In this document: positions 25,171 through 33,256 of the stretch, piece after piece
Position numbering within the stretch: the stretch's first letter is position 1
How the letters are laid out: each line of letters opens with the position of its first letter
Assembly: GCA_011620595.1 (NCBI GenBank)
Contig: WOYX01000003.1
Span: 1 to 64,000, forward strand
Reading direction: 5' to 3'
Length of the DNA stretch: 64,000 nucleotides
Source of the DNA: Bacteroidales bacterium
Lineage (GTDB): Bacteria; Bacteroidota; Bacteroidia; Bacteroidales; VadinHA17
Notes under the pieces: generated by a model
Databases searched by the model: none
The model's input: only the letters and a program-made list of their open reading frames with translations
What the model was told of the DNA's origin: nothing
Program-made: the position numbers and the translations under genes

Positions 25171-26832
25171 ATGAATATTAGAATATCAAGACCATTTGCG
25201 TTATTGCTGCTGGCCCTGCTTTGTATATCGCCTGCATCATTTTCGCAGTCGAGGGGTCTGAGGACCATCTCGGAGAAGGAGTTGAAATACAATCTTGACT
25301 TCCTCGGTTCGAGGCAGTTCAGGGGCAGGGAGACGCCCTCTCCCGAGCTGGATATCGCCACGCTGTTTCTTGGTAACCGGGCAGCCTGCGCCGGACTGAA
25401 GCCGATAATGGGAGACGGCTCATTCTACCAGTCTGTACCCGTCACCGTGACCTCGGTCTTTCAGCCGGGCACACACATAACCGTATCAGGAGGCGGCTCT
25501 GACAGGGTCTGGTATTTCGGGAAGGAGATGAGCGGCACCTTCTACCGCAGCGGCACATACCGGGGCGATATCGTCTTTGCCGGACTGGGTATAAGTGATC
25601 CGCAGGGCGGATGGGATGACCTCAGTGACCTTGACCTCAGGGGAAAGATCGTGGTCATACTTGATGCCCAGCGTCCCGGAACAGTGTTTCCGCTCGGCTT
25701 CACCATGACAGGCAGGCTGTTGTCACGGATAGCTGACATACGTGACAGGGGCGCCGCTGCCGTTCTCTCGATCGTTGATATGGATAGGGAGAAGCTGAAA
25801 GCGGAGGGACAGAACATTTTTGATTACATACCGACAGGCAGTCTGGAGACAATGTACGATTCGCAGAGGACGAACTTCGGCTCCCGGGCTGCGACGCAGG
25901 AAGCCGATGGGCCTTCAAGGCCGCCACTGCCCTTTGAAAGGGCGGAGATAAGCCATGACCTTGCTGCCGATATGCTTGGCATCACTAAAGATGACATAGC
26001 TGAGATGTTCACGAAAACGGAACAGGGGGTACAGGTGCCATCGTTTGAAGTACCCGGCATAAGCGTGAAGCTGGATGTTGAGGTAGAAACATACAAATCC
26101 GCGTCGCAGAACGTGGTGGCACAGGTTGAAGGATCTGACCCGGTGCTGAAGAATGAATACATCGTCATCAGCGGTCATCATGATGCACGCGGCATTGATG
26201 ACGGAGGCATCATCGCAGGTGCAGATGACAACGGCAGTGCATGCGTTGCGCTGCTGGAGATAGGCAAAGCGCTGCTGGCGGAGAGGCCGAAGAGGTCGGT
26301 GATACTTGTATGGTTTACAGGTGAGGAGCAGGGAATGAACGGGTCACAGTATTTCGTGAATAACTGCCCCGTACCTGTTGAAAAGATCAGCGTATGCCTT
26401 AATATGGACATGATTGGGCGCAATGACCCTGACAGCCTTTACCTGGTGGGCTCCGACCTGCTCAGCTCGGAGCTGGATGCTTCAATCAACAGGGTGAACA
26501 AAAAGTCGGGGCTGAACTTCACGTTTGACTACCTCTATTCAAACCTGACCCATCCCCAGCATGTCTATTTCAGGAGCGACCAGTACCCGTTTGTCAGGTT
26601 CGGTATCCCCTCTGTCTGGTTCTTCTCGGGCTTCACTTATGACTATCATACGGTGAGGGATGTACCGGAACGTGTTGACTACAACAAGCTGTACAGGACA
26701 ACAAAGCTTGTTTACCTGACGGCTTTTGACATCGGCAACATGAAGAGCCTTGTCAGGCTTGACGTCAATCCGGCCGTCACCTCACGCGGCAGCCATAACC
26801 TGAAAGAGAGAAGCCTGTTCAGCGGGCAGTAG
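25171..26832 (+). CDS. Secreted M28-family zinc peptidase
   Basis: 553 residues with a Sec signal peptide (about 1-26, SFSQ). A protease-associated-like domain at about 120-200 interrupts the N-terminal part. The M28 co-catalytic zinc site is complete: GHHD (His336, Asp338), GADDNGS (bridging Asp352), GEEQG (Glu385/Glu386), MDMIGRND, and the last His in YDYHTVRD. It should remove N-terminal residues from peptides in the periplasm or outside the cell. It is transcribed away from the pxp operon, and no close partner gene follows it. Confidence 0.92.
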   Translation: MNIRISRPFALLLLALLCISPASFSQSRGLRTISEKELKYNLDFLGSRQFRGRETPSPELDIATLFLGNRAACAGLKPIMGDGSFYQSVPVTVTSVFQPGTHITVSGGGSDRVWYFGKEMSGTFYRSGTYRGDIVFAGLGISDPQGGWDDLSDLDLRGKIVVILDAQRPGTVFPLGFTMTGRLLSRIADIRDRGAAAVLSIVDMDREKLKAEGQNIFDYIPTGSLETMYDSQRTNFGSRAATQEADGPSRPPLPFERAEISHDLAADMLGITKDDIAEMFTKTEQGVQVPSFEVPGISVKLDVEVETYKSASQNVVAQVEGSDPVLKNEYIVISGHHDARGIDDGGIIAGADDNGSACVALLEIGKALLAERPKRSVILVWFTGEEQGMNGSQYFVNNCPVPVEKISVCLNMDMIGRNDPDSLYLVGSDLLSSELDASINRVNKKSGLNFTFDYLYSNLTHPQHVYFRSDQYPFVRFGIPSVWFFSGFTYDYHTVRDVPERVDYNKLYRTTKLVYLTAFDIGNMKSLVRLDVNPAVTSRGSHNLKERSLFSGQ

Positions 26833-26863
26833 CAGACGGCAGGGCGCCAGGCGAGGTTTGAAT

Positions 26864-27130
26864 TCAGACTTCCGAATCGTTCGGCACACGCTTTAACCTG
26901 CAGGTGAGGACTATGAACGAGGTCACTGCCATTGCCAGGGTCTTTGACATCACCGTGGCATCCACCGGTGTCTCAGGCAGGCACTTGTCGGAGGTGGAGG
27001 AACAAGGAGAAGATCCACCTGATGTATTAAAGGGGATATACTCATGTCTCTTTCTTTTTTTGCCGTGAGTTGCGAGGTAGATGATGATGACGATGAATGG
27101 ATAAAGTTGGCTCTTTTCAGTTGCATTTCA
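26864..27130 (-). pseudogene. Possible gene remnant, open frame without a start codon
   Basis: Reading the minus strand from about 27130 to the TGA at 26864-26866 gives about 88 open codons without a convincing start. It reads as a hydrophobic stretch followed by basic residues (PFIVIIIYLATHGKKRKRHE), a Ser/Pro/Cys-rich middle (SSPCSSTSDKCLPETPVD) and a second short hydrophobic stretch followed by RLKRVPNDSEV. It looks like the C-terminal part of a two-helix membrane protein whose beginning is lost. The family is not recognised and chance cannot be excluded. Confidence 0.3.
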
Positions 27131-27151
27131 GATCAGATTTTGCTAAATTTG
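27121..27151 (+). promoter_or_regulatory. Bacteroidota-type promoter for the desaturase gene
   Basis: TTG at 27121-27123 is followed after exactly 20 bases by TAAATTTG at 27144-27151, matching the -33 TTTG/TTG and -7 TAnnTTTG consensus of Bacteroidota sigma-ABfr. It lies about 60 bases before the ATG at 27212. Confidence 0.55.
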
Positions 27152-27211
27152 TATTCTGATTTCCAGTGGCTTGCCACCGAAGGCGGACATAGGTGATCTC
27201 AGCAGGGAGGA

Positions 27212-28249
27212 ATGATGGAGACGGTGAAGAAAAAGGGTGGAAAACCTGAATGGATGGAGATCATATCAAGGTACAACAAGCCTGATAATCTAAGGAGCTG
27301 GTGGCAGATAATCAACTCTGTCGGAGCATATCTTCTTATGTGGGCCCTGATGATATGGTCACTGAATATCTCTTACTGGATCACCCTGGCACTGGCTATC
27401 CCGGCGGCAGGGTTCCTGGTAAGGACTTTCATAATCTTCCACGACTGCGGTCACGGATCATTCTTCCGGTCGAAACGGATGAACACAATCGTTGGTGTCA
27501 TTACCGGGCTGCTTGTTTTCACTCCCTACCATCGCTGGCACCGCGACCATCACATCCATCATCAGACAGTGGGAAACCTCGAGAAGAGGGGTACGGGAGA
27601 TGTGATGACCCTTACGGTGGAAGAGTACCGGAAGATGAGCAGGTGGCAGCGCTTTGGATACCGCCTCTACCGTCATCCGGTGTTTCTCCTTGGCATCGCA
27701 CCGATGCTGCTGTTTGTAGTCCTGCATCGTCTCCCCAAAAAGTATATGTCGGTGAGGGAACATGTTTATGTTCAGCTTACCAACCTGGCACTTGTTATGA
27801 TAGTGGCCCTCATGGTAATGACCATAGGGTGGAAGGCCTACCTGATGATACAGCTGCCGGTATTGTACATTGCGACGGTGCATGGCGTGTGGCTTTTTTA
27901 TATACAGCATCAGTACAGGCATGTCAAATGGAGCGACGCGTCATCATGGGATTACAAGACGATGGCCTTGGACGGCAGCTCGTTCTTCAAGCTCCCGGCA
28001 TTACTCAACTGGTTTACCGGGAACATAGGATATCATCATATTCATCACCTCAGCCCTCTCATCCCCAACTATAACCTGAAGAGGTGCAATGATGAGAATC
28101 CACTCTTCAATCAGGTCAAGCCGGTGACCTTCTGGTCGGCATTCGAGTCGCTGATGCTGAGGCTGTGGGATGAAAAGAGAGGAATGCTCATCAGTTTCAG
28201 GGAGATGCGTATGGCATGGACCAGGAAGGGTACTGCCGTTGCCCTGTAA
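27212..28249 (+). CDS. Fatty acid desaturase
   Basis: 345 residues with four to six membrane helices and three histidine boxes: HDCGH at 77-81, HRWHRDHHIHH at 107-117, and HHIHH near residue 274. These bind the di-iron centre of membrane desaturases that place a double bond in acyl chains, and the spacing fits the omega-3/omega-6 (delta-12 type) group. The start ATG is preceded by a good Shine-Dalgarno sequence (GGGAGG), which is unusual in this genome and supports this start. The gene has its own promoter and stands alone. The enzyme needs oxygen and a reductant, so the organism probably meets oxygen at times. Confidence 0.92.
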   Translation: MMETVKKKGGKPEWMEIISRYNKPDNLRSWWQIINSVGAYLLMWALMIWSLNISYWITLALAIPAAGFLVRTFIIFHDCGHGSFFRSKRMNTIVGVITGLLVFTPYHRWHRDHHIHHQTVGNLEKRGTGDVMTLTVEEYRKMSRWQRFGYRLYRHPVFLLGIAPMLLFVVLHRLPKKYMSVREHVYVQLTNLALVMIVALMVMTIGWKAYLMIQLPVLYIATVHGVWLFYIQHQYRHVKWSDASSWDYKTMALDGSSFFKLPALLNWFTGNIGYHHIHHLSPLIPNYNLKRCNDENPLFNQVKPVTFWSAFESLMLRLWDEKRGMLISFREMRMAWTRKGTAVAL

Positions 28250-28295
28250 GGGTTGCGGGTGTTTTTTTGAAGGTTGCTGATCATAGTTTCTGTTC

Positions 28296-28751
28296 CCTTG
28301 CCCATACAGCAAATGCGGTCTGACGCCGCAGTAAGAAGGTCTGCAGAAACTGTATGAAGAGTATGAGGACAAAGGGCTGGTCATCCCGGGATTTCCCAGT
28401 AACCAGTTTGCCAACCAGGAGCCTGGCGACGAGAAATCGATAACAGAAGGATGCCTGGTCAATTACGGCGTCACCTTTCCGATGTTCTCGAAGGTTGACG
28501 TAAACGGAGAGATGACTCACCCGGTCTTTGATTACCTGACAGGCGAACTGAGGAGCACTTTTGGCAGGAAGGTGAAATGGAATTTTACCAAATTCCTGGT
28601 TGACAGGAACGGTAAACCGGTGAAGAGGTTTTCACCGACGACAAAGCCTGAACAGCTTGCCGGCCGGCTGGCAGAAGGAGACCTGAAGGTTGATGACCTG
28701 ATCAGGCTGAAGGAGACACTCGAGTCTATGATCAGATCCCTGTCTAAGTAG
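28296..28751 (+). pseudogene. Glutathione peroxidase remnant (frameshift, stop and lost N terminus)
   Basis: From 28308 the frame reads SKCGLTPQ-stop-EGLQKLYEEYEDKGLVIPGFPSNQF, then CLVNYGVTFPMFSKVDVNGEMTHPVFDYL, FTKFLVDRNGKPVKRFSP and a normal C terminus at 28751. This is the glutathione peroxidase family: TAA at 28332-28334 replaces the Tyr codon in PQYEG, the sequence ahead of the Cys reads HTA in another frame, so about four bases are lost beside the catalytic SKCG, FPCNQF has become FPSNQF, and the first 25 or so residues are missing. It is a decayed gene downstream of the desaturase. Translation from 28482 would give only a useless C-terminal piece. Confidence 0.92.
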
Positions 28752-28910
28752 GATGTCTTCGGGTCAGCCAGATTATAGCTTTGATTCTCAACCATAAACG
28801 GTATTTGTGTAAGAAAATAGACCTGGCTAATTCATTCTATTGTATGTAATACCTATAGGCCATCATTATTGTGGTATTGAGCGCTAATTATCAATCTATT
28901 ACGCCATTGC

Positions 28911-29279
28911 CTATCTGGTTAGTTTGTAGTCCCGTATTAAGAGTTCAGGTGATAGATTCAATCTTTTTGTGAGGTTACGAATCATTTCAACAGTCAACTT
29001 ACGTTTCCGATTGAGAACTTCGGAAACCCTATTCCTCCCACCAATGACATCAGCAAGATCAACCTGTTTGAGCTGCATTTCCTCCATTCTTATCTTTATT
29101 GCTTCAATAGGATCTGGAGCCTCAATCTGGTAGTGTTTCCTTTCATATTCGTCAATTAATAATCCAAGAATATCTGCTTCGTCACTTTCGAGTGACCCGA
29201 TCTGTGCATCAAAGATTTCCTCCAGTCTCTTAAGAGCTTTTTGGTAATCTATATCTGTTTTAATCAGTTTTATTTTCAT
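28911..29279 (-). CDS. higA: HigA-type antitoxin with helix-turn-helix
   Basis: 122 residues. The C-terminal half holds an XRE helix-turn-helix (about 68-118, LKQVDLADVIGGRNRVSEVLNRKRKLTVEMIRNLTKRLNLSPELLI); the N-terminal half is acidic and helical, for binding the toxin. It lies 11 bases after the toxin gene, in the toxin-first order characteristic of higBA. It should neutralise HigB and repress the shared promoter, whose spacer holds a palindrome. Confidence 0.92.
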   Translation of the reverse strand: MKIKLIKTDIDYQKALKRLEEIFDAQIGSLESDEADILGLLIDEYERKHYQIEAPDPIEAIKIRMEEMQLKQVDLADVIGGRNRVSEVLNRKRKLTVEMIRNLTKRLNLSPELLIRDYKLTR

Positions 29280-29290
29280 AATTGTTCTTT

Positions 29291-29587
29291 TTAAATCGTG
29301 TTCGCATCAATCATCTCGTAATCAGCATGAGATCCAATAAATCTAATGAAGATCCATTGTTTCTCAAAGTTGAATTTTGCTACCAGCCTGTAGGAATTGC
29401 CTTTGATGTTAAAAACAATTCTGTTATCCTTTAAAATACTCGCATTTGCATAAGTCTTCTTAACATCATTGGGAGTTCTCCAGTCTGAATTCATGGCTGT
29501 GTCATACCATGTCTTTAAGTATTGTTCAGTATCAGAGTGTTTTTCCCAAAACTGTCTTGGAGTACTTTTAGCAAAAATTCTCTCCAT
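29291..29587 (-). CDS. higB: HigB-type mRNA interferase toxin
   Basis: 98 residues of the HigB family (RelE fold): WYDTAMNSDWRTPNDVKKTYANASIL, RIVFNIKGNSYRLVAKFNFEKQWIFIRFIGSHADYEMID. The family motif FNIKGNxYRL with the conserved FIGSHADY is intact, so the toxin is probably active, cleaving mRNA on the ribosome. It is the first gene of the operon, and its start lies only about ten bases behind the predicted transcription start. Confidence 0.92.
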   Translation of the reverse strand: MERIFAKSTPRQFWEKHSDTEQYLKTWYDTAMNSDWRTPNDVKKTYANASILKDNRIVFNIKGNSYRLVAKFNFEKQWIFIRFIGSHADYEMIDANTI

Positions 29588-29605
29588 ACATAATAGTTAC
29601 GTGGG

Positions 29606-29640
29606 CAAAGATATACAATAGTTCCCAAAACGGGAACAAA
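29606..29640 (-). promoter_or_regulatory. higBA promoter with palindromic operator in the spacer
   Basis: On the minus strand TTTG (29637-29640), 23 bases and TATCTTTG (29606-29613) form a Bacteroidota promoter; the start codon of higB at 29587 gives a very short leader. The palindrome GTTCCC-AAAAC-GGGAAC occupies 29621-29637, inside the spacer. It is the likely binding site for HigA, or the HigBA complex, blocking RNA polymerase. The spacer is a little longer than the usual 19-21 bases. Confidence 0.6.
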
Positions 29641-29895
29641 AAATGAATTTATTATGATAATGGATTTTAAGTAGTTGTTTTCATTATTTTCAGTTTAGGA
29701 GGTATGTTCAATATGCAATAGGTCAGGGCCAAAATGTCATCACCCATTTATGAATATTATGTGCACAATCTGTATTGCCAAAGCAATCCGAATACAAGTT
29801 AAAACATTGAAAGTAAGAAGTCAGGCAAAATCTCTGATTTAAGCCATACGAACAGGTAAATGGCTCAGGGAAGGGTATTTCATATTTATTTAAGA

Positions 29896-29984
29896 TCCCG
29901 AATTTCTACTCCGCGGTCACTGCACTGTTATTCCCGAATTCGCTGCAGTCCTGTTCGCGGAATTAATGCACCATTATTCGGGAA
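29896..29984. repeat. TCCCGAATT motif cluster with 9-bp inverted repeat
   Basis: TCCCGAATT at 29896-29904, TTCCCGAATTCG at 29931-29942, TTCGCGGAATTA at 29954-29965 and ATTCGGGAA at 29976-29984 are variants of one word in both orientations. TTCCCGAAT (29931-29939) and ATTCGGGAA (29976-29984) form a 9-bp perfect inverted repeat. It resembles in style the CCGCA cluster at the beginning of the window. Confidence 0.5.
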
Positions 29985-30033
29985 AAAGACAGAAGCAGCC
30001 GGAGATGAAAGTCCGTTTTTTCTCCTACATGCT

Positions 30034-30270
30034 CTACCGTTCTGAAAAGAGAAACTCCAGTGGAATATTCAGCCTTTTGTTCCACGCTTTCCCGCTGTGG
30101 TATTCGCCGGGAAAATAGCGCGTCATCCAGTTCGTCTCATCATAATCCCGGGAGCGCATCAGGCTGTCGACTCTCCGCTGTATTGTCGGGTACATTGCAT
30201 CAAGCGTCTGGTCGCCGCAGTCGAAGTAGATTTTGTGCCCCTCTTCAGGCTCCGGCAGGCACCGGCTGAG
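30034..30270 (-). pseudogene. C-terminal fragment of an alpha/beta hydrolase esterase
   Basis: The minus strand reads GHKIYFDCGDQTLDAMYPTIQRRVDSLM, NWMTRYFPGEYHSGKAWNKRLNIPLEFLFSER and stop (TAG at 30034-30036). This is the C-terminal end of the putative-esterase family, with DCGDQTLD around the acid residue and PGEYHS around the catalytic His. The frame is closed upstream by a TAA at about 30275 and there is no N-terminal half with a nucleophile elbow, so only about 78 residues remain. It is too short to work. Confidence 0.8.
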
Positions 30271-30360
30271 TTAGTCCAGGTACGCTGTCCGGCAACTTTG
30301 GTAATACCCGATATCAGAATTCCGGGAACCGGAGCCGGCGGCAGAGCTAAAAAAAGATTG

Positions 30361-31350
30361 TCACGCTGGTTGAAGGCTTAGTGCAAGCCTCCCGGCAAGG
30401 TTGGCTATATCATCCTTCCTGGCGATGTGTGTGATCCACTTTGCCGGGATGCCGTCATAGCCGTAGAGCAATCCTGCCAGCCCACCTGTGACGGCAGCGG
30501 TGGTGTCGGTGTCCCTGCCCAGGTTGACGGCACGCAGAACGGCCTCGCGATAGCTGCCGGTGGTGAGCAGGCACCAGACGGCTGCCTCGAGGGTATGAAT
30601 TACATAACCGCTGCTGTGGATCTCCTCCTCCGGCAAGCGGGAGATGTCATGCTTCAGCAGACGGTCGAACACCACTATCTCGGGTGGATCGATGAGCAGC
30701 GCTGACAGGTGGCCGAAGACGACTTTCTGCAGATCCCTGTAGATTTCAGACTTATCCCGGCCCTCAAGGATCTGCCTTGCAAACTCGAGGTAATAGAAGC
30801 AGGATATGACTGAGCGGATATGCCTGTGAGTGACGGAAGAGACCTGCCTTGTCATCTCGAACCGTTCGGTTACCGGTCTGTCGGACAAGTAGAAGAGCAG
30901 TGGCAGGATTCTCATGAGCGAGCCGTTGCCGTTTGAAGCCTCGTCGTCGCTCCCCGCCCTGTCAGCCTGCATGCCCCTGGCAAGCCGTTCAATGGCTGTC
31001 CTGGTGGTGTTTCCGACATCGAATACCTCACCATGGGCTGTCCAGAGACCCTCGTGATACCACCTCACGAAACTACGTCCGATGGCATTGACATCAAATC
31101 CCTGTGTCAAAGCCTCGGCGAGGCAGAAGGTGAGGGAGCTGTCGTCCGACCAGGTGCCGGGAGGGAGATCATATGTGCCGAAGCCAGTCATTCCGGTCAC
31201 TGGCTGGCGACTGATATCATCCCTGCTCTCAAACTCGACAGGGACGCCCAGCGCATCTCCGACGGCCACTCCGAAAAGTGCAGATTTTACTGCATATGCA
31301 TAGTCATTTCCATGGCCGGCATATTCCGGTCTTAGTGTTCCTCCGTTCAT
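30361..31350 (-). CDS. ADP-ribosylglycohydrolase (DraG/ARH family)
   Basis: 329 residues. The family signatures are all there: SALFGVAVGDALGVPVEFESR (23-43), GTWSDDSSLTFCLAEAL (about 65-81, with metal-binding Asp69/Asp70), GNGSLMRILPLLFY and VNLGRDTDTTAAVTGGLAGLLYG near residue 290, which binds the second metal and the ribose. It should remove ADP-ribose from proteins or small acceptors in the cytoplasm, using two Mg or Mn ions. No ADP-ribosyltransferase or macrodomain was seen near it, so its partner is elsewhere. It stands alone in the decayed region. Confidence 0.92.
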   Translation of the reverse strand: MNGGTLRPEYAGHGNDYAYAVKSALFGVAVGDALGVPVEFESRDDISRQPVTGMTGFGTYDLPPGTWSDDSSLTFCLAEALTQGFDVNAIGRSFVRWYHEGLWTAHGEVFDVGNTTRTAIERLARGMQADRAGSDDEASNGNGSLMRILPLLFYLSDRPVTERFEMTRQVSSVTHRHIRSVISCFYYLEFARQILEGRDKSEIYRDLQKVVFGHLSALLIDPPEIVVFDRLLKHDISRLPEEEIHSSGYVIHTLEAAVWCLLTTGSYREAVLRAVNLGRDTDTTAAVTGGLAGLLYGYDGIPAKWITHIARKDDIANLAGRLALSLQPA

Positions 31351-31656
31351 CCAATCCTTATGTTCGTTCCCCCCTATAAAGGGTTCCTCGTGAGTTAAAT
31401 TAACGGTTCAGGAAGGGGATTAGTATAAAAGGAGATCTGCGAAAGAAAGGATTAATCCGGGCAGAAGTGGAATCACCGAACCGGATTATCTCTATTCACG
31501 GGCCGAAAACCTATTCAATCCCTTAGTTGGGCAGCATGAGTATCCTACAGTACCCGTCCTGAGAGGGAACAGATTTTCGATCCCGCATCATTGCAGGCTG
31601 CTTCCGGGGTCAGAGCAGTATACAAATAACTATCTTTATGCCATTGAAACAGTTAC
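31351..31656. other. Intergenic region, nothing recognised
   Basis: 306 bases between the ADP-ribosylglycohydrolase start and the methyltransferase remnant. No coding remnant, hairpin or clear promoter was recognised; TATCTTTA at about 31632 is a one-mismatch -7 element ahead of the remnant. Confidence 0.5.
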
Positions 31657-32072
31657 ATGGGCTTCTCAATCAAAGGACTTTTCTACCGCATTTTTATCGA
31701 TCCGCTGATCGACGGGCTTCGAAGGCGTGTTGCTTCGATGTTGCCGTCCCGACCCTGGTGATGCATCAGTTTGAGCCGGAGACGGCAGTAAAAGAACTTG
31801 AGGAGATGCGTCGCCTGGCAAAAAGGATAATCATTGCCGACTATAACTGTCCCATGACCCAGGGACCTGCTGCATGGCTGGCATGGGGCATAGAGCGTGC
31901 AGCACGGAGCGACCATTACCGCAACTTCAGAAAGTACATGGCCCGGGGCAGACTGAGCAGGCTGGCAGAGGAAGAAGGACTGGCCATTGTGTCGCGTGAG
32001 AAGAGGGGAGAGGGTGTGTTCACTTTAACGCAGATGCTGTTAAGGGAAGATTTCCATAGGTTTCCACAATAA
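31657..32072 (+). pseudogene. Methyltransferase with the SAM-binding centre deleted
   Basis: The ATG at 31657 starts MGFSIKGLFYRIFIDPLIDGLRRRV, the standard beginning of a class I SAM-dependent methyltransferase family. At about 31735 the coding jumps to another frame and continues FDVAVPTLVMHQFEPETAVKELEEMRRLAKRIIIADYNCP to a normal end at 32072. The 60 to 80 residues expected between, including the glycine-rich motif I, are missing. The best explanation is one internal deletion that also shifted the frame; the remnant cannot bind SAM. Confidence 0.88.
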
Positions 32073-32173
32073 TCATCCGGATAGTGCTGTTACTTCAATA
32101 GAAGATGCCGGGATTAAGAAGGGGAGAACTTTTGCAAATGATTTACATACCAAATAAAAATATCTTTACTGTT

Positions 32174-32785
32174 ATGAAAAGAAATGCTCTTTTTCTCGCC
32201 GGGCTGCTTGCCCTGGTAACCCTTTTTTCCTGCTCAAAGGATGAGGACCCCGTGAACTCCTTTAAATTTAACGGGGAGAACTACCTGATAAATGATCTCT
32301 ATCTTCTTGAGGAGATCTTCGATAAGGGAACTGCCTCTGAAATGCATGTCTTCCAGTTTATGTTCGGCAACATAAGCAACGGTGACACTACCGTCCTTGC
32401 TGTCGCTTTGCTTGATGATGACGTCAACACTCTCGGTGGCAACTATCCGTCGCTGGGCTTTTCCGAGGAGGCGCAGCGGAACGTCTATCCCTTTGGCTTG
32501 ATTTTCCTCAGCGGCATCAGCCTTAATGGCGATTCCTACTACCTTACCGGTGATGGCGGCAGCGTTGATGCCAGGGTCCTGTCGAACGGACTCTACTCTG
32601 TAAAAATCAATAATCTGAGTGTTGGAACCTACTCCTCAACAGGTGACAACACCTCCTACCAGGAGAGAGGCACCGTCACGGGGTCATACGAGGGTGCAAT
32701 CCATAAGGAAGTTGAGGTGTTAAGTTCAGATAAAAGTTCGGTGGCGAGTGCCAGGCTCAACTCGGAACTGCAGAAGATAAAATAG
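32174..32785 (+). CDS. Hypothetical lipoprotein
   Basis: 203 residues from the ATG at 32174, which starts a clean lipoprotein signal (MKRNALFLAGLLALVTLFSC, Cys20); the longer frame from 32105 has no signal. The mature part begins SKDEDPVNSFKFNGENYLINDLYL and is rich in beta-strand-like segments with many Gly and Asn (NISNGDTTVLAVALLDDDVNTLGGNYPSLGF). This is typical of small Bacteroidota surface or periplasmic lipoproteins. No family recognised, and no operon partner is visible. Confidence 0.8.
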   Translation: MKRNALFLAGLLALVTLFSCSKDEDPVNSFKFNGENYLINDLYLLEEIFDKGTASEMHVFQFMFGNISNGDTTVLAVALLDDDVNTLGGNYPSLGFSEEAQRNVYPFGLIFLSGISLNGDSYYLTGDGGSVDARVLSNGLYSVKINNLSVGTYSSTGDNTSYQERGTVTGSYEGAIHKEVEVLSSDKSSVASARLNSELQKIK

Positions 32786-32825
32786 CACCTGATGCCACTG
32801 AAGTGCTCTCTGTGCTCTCTTCAGG

Positions 32826-32945
32826 TCAGACGCCGGCCTTGATCACGGCATCGAAATTCAACTTCACGAGGAAGATCATCGGACCGTTAGCGGTACCATG
32901 AACAGTAAACGTCAGAGCACCCTCGTTGAGGTGACCGGCTTTGGT
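32826..32945 (-). pseudogene. Possible C-terminal gene fragment behind the cupin gene
   Basis: In another frame than the cupin, the minus strand reads AGHLNEGALTFTVHGTANGPMIFLVKLNFDAVIKAGV and TGA (32826-32828), overlapping the last few cupin codons. It looks coding but has no start; either it is the tail of a deleted gene, or the cupin gene is frameshifted near its end. Family not recognised. Confidence 0.3.
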
Positions 32946-33250
32946 GCTTTCACCACCATTATGCGTGCTACGGTTCCGGAGCTGTTGGAGAGGCAATGGA
33001 CGATATCCTTTGGACTCTCCACAAGTCTGTCGCTGCTGACCGTTACGGTTTCGTCGCCCACCCGGACGTCAACCCATCCCTCAAGGATGTAAAAAAAGAC
33101 ATCCACGGGGGTGATGTGAGGTTTGAGAGTCTCCCCCGGGTTAAGGGTGATATGCATCACCTGCGCGTTGTCATGGTCGTATAATTTGCGCACGTCAACC
33201 CTGTGCGGCGTCTCGACAATACTCTGTTCTTTCCAGTCAACTATTTTCAT
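32912..33250 (-). CDS. Cupin-domain protein
   Basis: 112 residues forming one small beta-barrel cupin: MHITLNPGETLKPHITPVDVFFYILEGWVDVRVGDETVTVSSDRLVESPKDIVHCLSN. The first cupin motif G(X)5HXH(X)3-4E(X)6G is only partly kept (GETLKPHITPVDVFFYILEG has one His) and the second has H in DIVHCLSN. It probably binds a metal or a small ligand in the cytoplasm; no reaction can be assigned. It lies six bases upstream of the thermonuclease start region in the direction of the window, but they have the same strand and may share a transcript. Confidence 0.82.
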   Translation of the reverse strand: MKIVDWKEQSIVETPHRVDVRKLYDHDNAQVMHITLNPGETLKPHITPVDVFFYILEGWVDVRVGDETVTVSSDRLVESPKDIVHCLSNSSGTVARIMVVKAPKPVTSTRVL

Positions 33251-33256
33251 TATTTC

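Larger units (their letters stand above)
26833..27211. other. Intergenic region with a start-less open frame and a promoter
   Basis: 379 bases between the M28 peptidase and the desaturase. It contains the desaturase promoter at 27121-27151 and, on the minus strand, an open frame without a start described separately at 26864-27130. No other feature was recognised. Confidence 0.6.
29641..30360. other. Accessory intergenic region with motif cluster and gene remnant
   Basis: About 720 bases between higBA and the ADP-ribosylglycohydrolase gene. The first 230 bases are AT-rich with nothing recognisable. 29895-29985 holds a cluster of TCCCGAATT motifs and 30034-30270 a hydrolase remnant, both listed separately. 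The last 90 bases carry no recognisable gene. The base composition changes from AT-rich to GC-richer at about 29.9 kb. Confidence 0.55.

Noticed and set aside
27301-28074. 257-codon open frame in the desaturase gene in another frame
   Set aside because: The desaturase frame has all three histidine boxes and a Shine-Dalgarno sequence; the other frame is Ser/Pro/Arg-rich noise.
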